A stretch of DNA of 34,366 nt from Propionibacteriales bacterium (GTDB lineage Bacteria; Actinomycetota; Actinomycetes; Propionibacteriales; Nocardioidaceae): assembly GCA_026392465.1 (NCBI GenBank), contig JAPLCA010000008.1, positions 296,194 through 330,559 of the forward strand, read 5' to 3'. The notes below the pieces were generated by a model that was not told the origin of the DNA, did not search any database, and was given only the letters and a program-made list of their open reading frames with translations. The number at the start of each line of letters is the position of its first letter. Positions within the stretch are counted from its first letter, which is position 1. Below are positions 29,301-34,366 of this stretch, one piece after another. The translations under genes and the position numbers were made by a program.

Positions 29301-30652
29301 GCACCATCGCGGCGTCGGCGGCCCGCCTGACGCACCCGACCGATCTGCACCTGTACGGGCTCGACTGCGGCAACGGCGCGCTCAACGCGCTCACCGCGCT
29401 GCCGCACACCGGTGCCGTGGTGAGCCGCACCGAGGGGGCGCGGGCAGCTCGTCTGCTGGCGCGCATCGGCGAGGAGCTCGACCGTCGTCAGCAGATCATG
29501 GCGGCCGGCGGGTTCGGCGACATCTCCGAGCAGCGGGCCTCGGGGGTCGACCCGCTGCCGCACGTGCTGGTCCTGCTGGACCGGTGGGAGGGCTACACGG
29601 CCACCATCGGCGAGGTGGAGGCGAACCACAACGTGGTCACCCGGATCCTGCGCGAGGGTGCGGGTGCCGGCGTGCACCTGGTGGCCACGGGCGACCGGAC
29701 GCTGGCGTACAACTCGCGAGTGTCGTCGATGGTCGAGAACAAGCTGGCGCTGCGCCTGGCCGACCGTGACGACTACGGTCTCCTCGGTCTCAAGCCGCGC
29801 GACATGCCCGACTCCGTGGCTCCTGGCCGGGGCTTCACGCCGCAGGGCTACGAGACGCAGATCTTCCAGCTGGCGGCCGACCCGTCGGCGCAGGCGCAGG
29901 CGCGTGAGCTGCAGGTGCTCGGCGACCGTGCCAAGGAACTGGTCGACGCCTCGACGGTGCGGCCGTTCCGGGTCGACCCGCTGCCGGCCCGCATCACTGC
30001 GGAGCAGGCGCTGGAGCTCGTGCCCGAGGGCGTGGCCGGACCGCACGCGGTGGTCGGCGTCGGCGGCGACGAGCTGACGGCCTTCGCGCTGCACGTGGGC
30101 GAATCCACGGGCTTCGTCGTGGCCGGCCCCGGCCGGTCGGGCCGCAGCTCGGTGCTCGAGGGCATGGCGCGCACGTTCGTGGCCAGTGGTGGTGCGGTGA
30201 TCGCGGTCGCGCCGCGGCCCAGCCCGCTGCGCGACCTCGCGGGCGACGGCGTGCTCGCGGTCGTGACCGACGCGACGACCCCGGCGTCGGAGTTCGACGC
30301 GTGGGTGGAGCAGGCGGGTCGTCCGGTGCTGGTCGTGATCGACGACGGCGAGGGTCTGCGCGACTGTGCGGCCGGGGACTTCTTCCTGCGCTCCATCCGC
30401 GGCCAGGTCCCGGGCACCCTCGTGGTGCTGGGCGGTCACGCCGAGGGCGTGGGTGCCGGTCTCAGCGGCTGGCAGCCGGAGATCAAGAAGGCGCGCCAGG
30501 GCCTGCTGCTGTCGCCGCAGGGCCTCGGCGACGGCGACCTCGTGGGCGCGCGGGTGCCGCGCAACCTGCTCGGCCAGCCGGTCGTCGTCGGTCGCGGCCT
30601 GCTGCACGTCGGTGACGGCTCGCTGCGCCAGGTGGCCACGCTGACGTCCTGA
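26348..30652 (+). CDS. FHA-domain FtsK/SpoIIIE ATPase, type VII secretion EssC/EccC-like
   Basis: A 1434-residue membrane ATPase. An N-terminal FHA domain at about 95-150 shows GRVGAL, SMSRRHCRV and DLGSTNGTFLEGE. Two membrane helices at about 225-262 (FPVIAMIAPVVLGLMMFAVL, then MYLMFLLMSPMMMAANYF) are followed by three FtsK/SpoIIIE modules. Module 1 has a canonical Walker A AGMTGSGKTE (about 641-650) and Walker B LLIVIDEFAQL. Module 2 has GSSGSGRS with Lys replaced by Arg and LVLLDRWEG. Module 3 has GPGRSGRSS, also Arg. So only module 1 looks catalytic, as in EccC where later modules are regulatory or bind substrate. It should power export of WXG100-type substrates. CAGGAGG precedes ATG 26348. 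It is the last gene of the operon. Confidence 0.92.
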   Translation: MRIIVTTSSSSGDRDVLVDCDDATSARDLEQALGREIGTTAAWSLEAGDAHEGDVAVATAGLEGLHHGARIGFGVPVDDATQTEGLQLHVVSGLRAGTVFVLPVGTHEVGRVGALSWGDQSMSRRHCRVTVTSESLTVTDLGSTNGTFLEGERLEAEQEAAWPLGALLELGDSAVVVREARRDETVVENADPGWRTFLRPPRIQPYHLTPSVEVPRPPGKQHKRSFPVIAMIAPVVLGLMMFAVLRNPMYLMFLLMSPMMMAANYFSERRGQGKTRAEELAEYHEKLAAAQAKLLEHTEAEQQRLRSALPDAAETFVTATLPGARLWERRRQDDDFLALRLGTADQPTTIQVTGEAPEEELKLHAVPVGFSLAESGVVGLAGPDEVVDDVLRWSMLQLAAYHAPRDLTISFLTSRGGEEWSWLAWLPHLSAGDLDACIAMVGNDAETHKAQVAWLTATIKERKALAKDHRAGAASFPAHVVVLHGYRALRALPGLAAVLEDGPAVGVYALCVDDHQRSLPERASATLQVDPVDRTRAALRSSGRPSVPDLQTEGVSLAVVDRAARALASLRDVGEGEEGGQVPDSARLLDVLGIDPPTPDAVRSGWIISPRSTSMTLGLGADGPFALDLRSDGPHGLVAGMTGSGKTELLQTMIASLAVANRPDQINFVLVDYKGDSAFKDCVKLPHTVGKVNDLDPHLVVRALQSLKAELKYREHFLAEAGTKDIEDYQDLQAKEPHRPPLPRLLIVIDEFAQLSKDLPDFVTGLVAIAQLGRSLGIHLLLATQRPSGVVSPEIRANTNMRIALRVADAADSSDVLDVPDASRIAKSTPGRAYARLGAGTMKLFQSGRVGGRRPGAVATDVPPPFLAPVGWRNLGYPPPRPPRRKEVEVEGTDLSELVTAVVEAARLEEVPAQRSPWLPSLPESLLWSEDVTDEARRGSVPALPYGRQDLPHRQEQVVAALDLVRDDHLLVVGSSGSGRSQLLRTIAASAARLTHPTDLHLYGLDCGNGALNALTALPHTGAVVSRTEGARAARLLARIGEELDRRQQIMAAGGFGDISEQRASGVDPLPHVLVLLDRWEGYTATIGEVEANHNVVTRILREGAGAGVHLVATGDRTLAYNSRVSSMVENKLALRLADRDDYGLLGLKPRDMPDSVAPGRGFTPQGYETQIFQLAADPSAQAQARELQVLGDRAKELVDASTVRPFRVDPLPARITAEQALELVPEGVAGPHAVVGVGGDELTAFALHVGESTGFVVAGPGRSGRSSVLEGMARTFVASGGAVIAVAPRPSPLRDLAGDGVLAVVTDATTPASEFDAWVEQAGRPVLVVIDDGEGLRDCAAGDFFLRSIRGQVPGTLVVLGGHAEGVGAGLSGWQPEIKKARQGLLLSPQGLGDGDLVGARVPRNLLGQPVVVGRGLLHVGDGSLRQVATLTS

Positions 30653-30969
30653 CGACAGCTCAGCGGGACCTCGGCCGCGATCGCGCGACGGGGCTCTCGA
30701 GGCTCGTCATCTGCCGTGCGGTCCACCGGCGCAGGAGCAACGCTGCGGCTCCCGGCAGGACCGGGATCGTCGCGGACGAGGCATTCGCGCTGGCCGGGCT
30801 GCCTGACGCGTCGGGTCGTCGACCCCACGCCAGGACGCTGGCGTCGTGGCCTCCGCGGGCCCATCTCCTGAGTGCGGGACCCGGCTCGATGGCCACCAGC
30901 CACTCGGCTCCTCGGCAAGGACCCCGCTCCGGGCTCCGGGGTGGAGCCAGCAGCCGGTCATGAGCGCAG
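30653..30969. other. 317-bp gap between convergent operons
   Basis: No supported gene. On the minus strand one frame (about 30890 down to a stop at 30660) reads a hydrophobic stretch (IPVLPGAAALLLRRW) preceded by AEWLVAIEPGPALRRWARGG. It has no credible start codon or ribosome-binding site, and its third-position GC is weaker than in neighbouring genes. It could be the decayed tail of a lost gene following the minus-strand operon. No strong terminator hairpin was found. Confidence 0.4.
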
Positions 30970-31635
30970 TCAGGAAGCGGGGTCCGGGCGGGGGTGCAAC
31001 GGCTCGGGCTCCCAGGCCAGCGCGCCCGCGCCGTCCTCGTCGGCGACGTGGAGGGTCTCGGCGATGCTGTCGAACAGGGCGACGAGGGGGTCGGCGAGCG
31101 GGTCGGTGGAGGTGACGAAGCTGAGCACGAGGACGCGGTCGAGGTCGGCCTGGACGAGGTAGTCGACATGGGTGTGCCAGATCAGCGGCGACCCAGGGGT
31201 GTCGGGATCGGCCGGTTCCTCGACCTTTCGGACGCGGCGCAGTGCGGTGCGCCCGGCAAGCTCGGTGGCGCTGTTCTCCGTGACGCCCTCGGCCGCACCG
31301 AGCAGGGTGGCGAGCTGAGGCCCGAGCGTGCTGCCGTCCCCGGTGAACAGCTGGGCCACGAGCAGGGTGGCGGAGACCGGCAACCCCCGGACCGGATCGG
31401 CGAGACCGTGAATCTGCGTGACACCGTTCTCGGCGGCGCGGGAGACGTCGGCGCGCAGCCGACGATCGGCCTCGATGCGCACCTGGATCAGCTCGTCCCG
31501 CGCGGTGCGCCGGAACTGGCGGTCGAGGAGCCGCTTGATGTCCGCCTCGCGGCGGGCATGGTCCGTGGAGAGGGTGATCCACCCGGCCGGCAGCACGATT
31601 CGCCACGCTCCGGGTGCACTGACGACGCGTTCCAT
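30970..31635 (-). CDS. Uncharacterised protein, last gene of the minus-strand operon
   Basis: A 221-residue soluble protein. The start AWRIVLPAGWITL, a helical middle (RREADIKRLLDRQFRRTARD) and a beta-rich second half (HTHVDYLVQADLDRVLVLSF, then DPLVALFDSIAETLHV) resemble the general outline of Mog1/PsbP-type domains; this is a guess from pattern, not a recognised match. The protein at 32834-33451 shows the same order of segments and may be a distant paralogue. The ATG at 31635 overlaps the preceding stop (ATGA). Its context suggests a chaperone or accessory factor of the neighbouring secretion system, like the role of EspG, but there is no sequence evidence for EspG itself. Confidence 0.75.
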   Translation of the reverse strand: MERVVSAPGAWRIVLPAGWITLSTDHARREADIKRLLDRQFRRTARDELIQVRIEADRRLRADVSRAAENGVTQIHGLADPVRGLPVSATLLVAQLFTGDGSTLGPQLATLLGAAEGVTENSATELAGRTALRRVRKVEEPADPDTPGSPLIWHTHVDYLVQADLDRVLVLSFVTSTDPLADPLVALFDSIAETLHVADEDGAGALAWEPEPLHPRPDPAS

Positions 31636-32837
31636 CAGCCGATCACCCCCGTGGATCCGAGGCTACGTCGACGCTGCCACGCGGCGAGGACAACTGCCGC
31701 GCTGCTCGCGAAGCAAAGCGTGGCGAGGAGAGCCCCGTACCAGCCGTAGGACCGGTCTGGGTCGAGGCCGCTGAAGACGCCGATCGTCGCCCCGCCGATG
31801 CCACACACGAGGGGCGTCAGCTGCCCTCCGTTGCCTAGAACGGGCCCTTGTCCGAAAAATGTCAGGATTGCCGGCGGCGCCTGCTTCAATGCTCGAGGCT
31901 CACGGTCCATCCTCACCTCGAGCCCCGCGGCCCGACATGCCCGTTGCGCGGCGTCGACGTCCCACTGCGAGCCGCCCGCCTGAAGGACGACGTTGCCGTC
32001 GCGCTCGAAGGACAGACCGTCGGGCGAGACGATGCAGCGGGTTGCCCCACCCCGGCGAGGCCCGGCGACCCATTGCTCCGCGACGCCCGCGCTGAGCAGG
32101 ATGTCGTCGGCGCCGATCTGGAGGTGAGAAGGACGCCCGCCGCCAGCGCCGGGAGTGCCCCCGGTGAGAGCGACGCGATCTTCCGGTTCCGGAGGTCGCA
32201 ACGTCGAGGAGAAGCGCCGACGCTGGCGCAACAGATCGAACGTGAGGGCAACGACCAGAGCGGTGCCGATGCCCAAAGGAACAGGGTGCTCGTACGAGAA
32301 CGCCCCGTCGCGGGAGCCGAGCACCACCGCCACGATGATGCTCAGCGCGATCCCCAGCGCCCCGAGGGCGTGCAACCAGCCCCTGCGTGTGAGCCCCGTC
32401 TTCAGGGGACCGGTCTCGAATGCCGCCCCGACGAGGGCAGCGGCGTCGTTCTGGTCGGCTCGCTCGAGCGGCAGCCCGAGCTCGGCGACGAACGCCTTGA
32501 CGCCGGACGCCGCGCGCTGCTGTTCGCCGGTGGTCTCAGACCCAGGAGCCAGCAGCACCAGGGGCACGGCCAGAAGCACGGAGCTCTCGGACCGTATGAC
32601 GAGTAGCTGGTCGAGCTCGGTCGGACCGATGCTCGGAGCAAGCAGTGTGTTCCGAGGCATCATCTGACCTGGCGCGATGCAAGCTCGCACGATCTCCCCT
32701 GCCGCAGCCACGCGTCGGGGCTCGCGGTTCGGTCGGTGCTCGGTGATCACACCCGCCTCGGCGTGGTACCGCCACTGGCGTGCCTCGGGGATCAGCAAGC
32801 CGGCGCGGGGCCCTGCATAGAGCCAGCGCCCGCTCAC
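31635..32837 (-). CDS. Uncharacterised membrane protein with four helices
   Basis: A 400-residue protein. Residues 1-150 are soluble (SGRWLYAGPRAGLLIPEARQ, LLVIRSESSVLLAVPLVLLA). Membrane helices are at about 154-174 and 185-203, then a soluble domain of about 135 residues containing a probable PH-like strand pattern (CIVSPDGLSFERDGNVVLQ). Two more helices lie at about 341-357 and 366-387. No family was recognised; it is not an obvious EccB, EccD or EccE. The GTG at 32837 overlaps the preceding TGA (GTGA), and its own TGA overlaps the next ATG. By position it may be a membrane component of the secretion locus. Confidence 0.75.
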   Translation of the reverse strand: MSGRWLYAGPRAGLLIPEARQWRYHAEAGVITEHRPNREPRRVAAAGEIVRACIAPGQMMPRNTLLAPSIGPTELDQLLVIRSESSVLLAVPLVLLAPGSETTGEQQRAASGVKAFVAELGLPLERADQNDAAALVGAAFETGPLKTGLTRRGWLHALGALGIALSIIVAVVLGSRDGAFSYEHPVPLGIGTALVVALTFDLLRQRRRFSSTLRPPEPEDRVALTGGTPGAGGGRPSHLQIGADDILLSAGVAEQWVAGPRRGGATRCIVSPDGLSFERDGNVVLQAGGSQWDVDAAQRACRAAGLEVRMDREPRALKQAPPAILTFFGQGPVLGNGGQLTPLVCGIGGATIGVFSGLDPDRSYGWYGALLATLCFASSAAVVLAAWQRRRSLGSTGVIG

Positions 32838-33451
32838 AGGCCACGCACCGATGCGGCAAGCGGCACCAGGTGGTCCGCGAGATCGGCCGCGCTGACGAGG
32901 TCGGGCATGGGCAGAGAGGTCAGCTCGTACGCGACGCCCAGCTCGGCATCCAACCAGAAGATCAGCACGACCTCGCTCAGCGCGAGGTCGCCCCCGGGCT
33001 GGTTCTCGTGCTCGACGAACTGGCGCAGCCGCACCAAGGTGGCCGGGCCTGAGCGCGTTTCGATGGTCTCCATCACCGGAGGTTGATACAGGTTGACCTC
33101 GCTCGCCAGGTGTTCGACGAAGTCGGTCGGAGTCGTGTCGGGGGTGATGCGCACACAGCACAGCGTGACAAGTCCGCGCACGTCAAGCACACGACCATCC
33201 GTCGGCAGCAGCACCCACGACGCCAGGTACAACGTCTCGTCGTCGCTGCGCGAGACGAGGTCCACGCCCAGGTCGTGGAGCTCGGTCCCGATCGCCTCGA
33301 TCACGTCCCGTGGCTGCGGATCGAGATCGACGAGCTCAAGGACGGTGCCCAGGAACTCGGTCAGCGAGGGTTCTGTGGGCAAGGGCAACCATGCCCGGAA
33401 CCCGTCGACCTCCAGCGCGGGCTCGAAGGAATCCGTCTCCGTGCCCGTCAT
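32834..33451 (-). CDS. Uncharacterised soluble protein, second gene of the minus-strand operon
   Basis: A 205-residue protein without signal peptide or membrane helix. GFRAWLPLPTEPSLTEFLGT is followed by alternating beta and helix segments (LYLASWVLLPTDGR, VLDVRGLVTLCCVRI, ETRSGPATLVRLRQFV, LSEVVLIFWLDAELGVAYEL, then ADLADHLVPLAASVR). Segment order parallels the 221-residue protein at 30970-31635, hinting at distant paralogy. ATG 33451 overlaps the stop of the upstream gene and its own stop overlaps the next start, so stoichiometric co-production is likely. Function unknown. Confidence 0.75.
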   Translation of the reverse strand: MTGTETDSFEPALEVDGFRAWLPLPTEPSLTEFLGTVLELVDLDPQPRDVIEAIGTELHDLGVDLVSRSDDETLYLASWVLLPTDGRVLDVRGLVTLCCVRITPDTTPTDFVEHLASEVNLYQPPVMETIETRSGPATLVRLRQFVEHENQPGGDLALSEVVLIFWLDAELGVAYELTSLPMPDLVSAADLADHLVPLAASVRGL

Positions 33452-34366
33452 CGGCCCACGGGTGTCACGCGCGTCGGATCTGGCAGAGGCATGTCGCGTT
33501 CGGGGACTCCGTCGGCGGCGTCCAGGATCGCGATGTCGCTGTCGTGCAAGGTGTCTGGGAACGATGTCACGGCGTCGAGGATCTCACTGAAGTCGTGTGC
33601 CTGCGCGACGCCGCTCATGCCCGCAGCGCCCAGTCCGGCCACGTTTCGCAGCGTGGCGGTGGTCAAGGCGGTCGTCTCGGCCGCCTCGAGACCCAGCGTC
33701 GACATCGCGCGGATACGGAGGAAGTTGTTCACGACGTCGTCGAGACCGACGACACCCAGCGCCCGAGTGATCAGGGGACTCCTGACAGCGGCGTCGTCGA
33801 TCACGGAGGCGGCACGCGTGACAGCGGCGGTCACGGCGGCCAGCTCGCGCCCCTGCGCCCAGCGCGAGACGAAGCCGATCGGGATCCTCTGTGCGAACTT
33901 GACGTAGAACGGAAGTGACCGCCGGGCCTGGTCCGCGACGCGGGTGAGGACTTGAAGGCGGGTCGTTCCGACGATCGCTTTCGCGCCGGCCCCGACGAAC
34001 TTCGTGAGTCCACCGCCGATGGCCCCGAGGGCCGCCCAGCCGACATCTTCCAGTGACGCGTCACCCATGAAGTACTGAACCGACGTCAGGGCGAGGATGG
34101 ACAGACCCACCCAGAAGGCGGCGGCAGTCAGGAACGCCGCGAGCGCGGTGCCGCCAGAACCGATGATGACCAGCACGATGAGCACGACCGCGATGATGAT
34201 CGCGATGATGGTCAAGGCATCGACGAGGACCTTGAGGACGGCGGACACGGCGCCCTTGACGTCGTCCATCGTGCTGTCCTTGAAGTGCCCGGACGCGGCG
34301 TTGATGGCGCGCTTGCAGGTGTCGGCGGCGGCGTCGAGGGCGTCCATCGCGTTGCGCAGGCGGGTG
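33448..34366 (-). CDS. Putative type VII-associated membrane/substrate protein, partial
   Basis: The frame runs off the right edge, so the N-terminus is missing; about 305 residues are visible. The first ones (AMDALDAAADTCKRAINAAS) look like the second helix of a helical hairpin as in WXG100/PPE-like N-terminal domains. Two membrane-like stretches follow (LTIIAIIIAVVLIVLVII and ALAAFLTAAAFWVGLSILAL). The rest is a mostly helical Ala-rich region and a Pro/Asp-rich C-terminus (LPDPTRVTPVGR). This layout fits large putative type VII substrates, but no toxin domain is recognised. It heads an operon in which every junction is a 4-nt overlap. Confidence 0.65.
   Translation of the reverse strand, partial: TRLRNAMDALDAAADTCKRAINAASGHFKDSTMDDVKGAVSAVLKVLVDALTIIAIIIAVVLIVLVIIGSGGTALAAFLTAAAFWVGLSILALTSVQYFMGDASLEDVGWAALGAIGGGLTKFVGAGAKAIVGTTRLQVLTRVADQARRSLPFYVKFAQRIPIGFVSRWAQGRELAAVTAAVTRAASVIDDAAVRSPLITRALGVVGLDDVVNNFLRIRAMSTLGLEAAETTALTTATLRNVAGLGAAGMSGVAQAHDFSEILDAVTSFPDTLHDSDIAILDAADGVPERDMPLPDPTRVTPVGR

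Overview
The window comes from a high-GC Gram-positive bacterium of the Actinomycetota. Third codon positions are almost all G or C. It carries GAF-ANTAR regulators, SigB/SigF-type sigma factors, leaderless-looking genes and an FHA-bearing type VII secretion-type ATPase next to a membrane Ser/Thr kinase. The genus cannot be fixed from the sequence. The left edge cuts a ThrE-type exporter gene and the right edge cuts a putative type VII substrate gene. No rRNA, tRNA, CRISPR array, transposase, integrase or plasmid origin was seen.

Positions 1-13.3 kb look like a general-stress island. It holds a ThrE-family exporter (partial), two GAF-ANTAR regulators, a hemerythrin-like protein, an uncharacterised protein coupled to an SDR oxidoreductase, a Rho_N-like protein, a membrane-anchored spermidine-synthase-like protein, a 49-residue basic protein, two SigB/SigF-type sigma factors, a methyltransferase, two very acidic small proteins, an uncharacterised helical protein, a zinc alcohol dehydrogenase, a haem-oxygenase-like diiron protein coupled to a CDGSH Fe-S protein, and an alpha/beta hydrolase. 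Many of these genes carry a promoter of the form GNNT-N15/16-GGGTAC, the pattern known for Streptomyces SigB. In six of them the -10 box lies exactly 9 nt before the start codon, which predicts leaderless mRNAs. The two sigma genes in the middle are obvious candidates for reading these promoters.

Positions 13.3-20.1 kb are housekeeping genes: a LON-domain protein, dnaX, a 36-bp triple tandem repeat, a PabB-PabC-PabA reading frame and an acyl-CoA dehydrogenase. The PabC-PabA junction contains a C6-A-C6 tract, a TGA one frame away and a 15-bp perfect inverted repeat. This suggests that two genes have been joined by a one-base indel, or that the assembly has an error there.

Positions 20.3-30.7 kb form a four-gene operon: a 905-residue exported helical protein, a periplasmic-binding-protein-like lipoprotein, a transmembrane Ser/Thr kinase and a 1434-residue FHA/FtsK-SpoIIIE secretion ATPase. 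Facing it (34.4-31.0 kb, minus strand) is a second operon whose three gene junctions are all 4-nt ATGA/GTGA overlaps. It encodes a membrane protein resembling a type VII substrate (partial), two small soluble proteins and a four-helix membrane protein, none of them recognised. Together they look like a non-canonical type VII secretion locus with a signalling arm (lipoprotein, kinase, FHA-ATPase). No WXG100, EccB, EccD or mycosin gene is visible inside the window.
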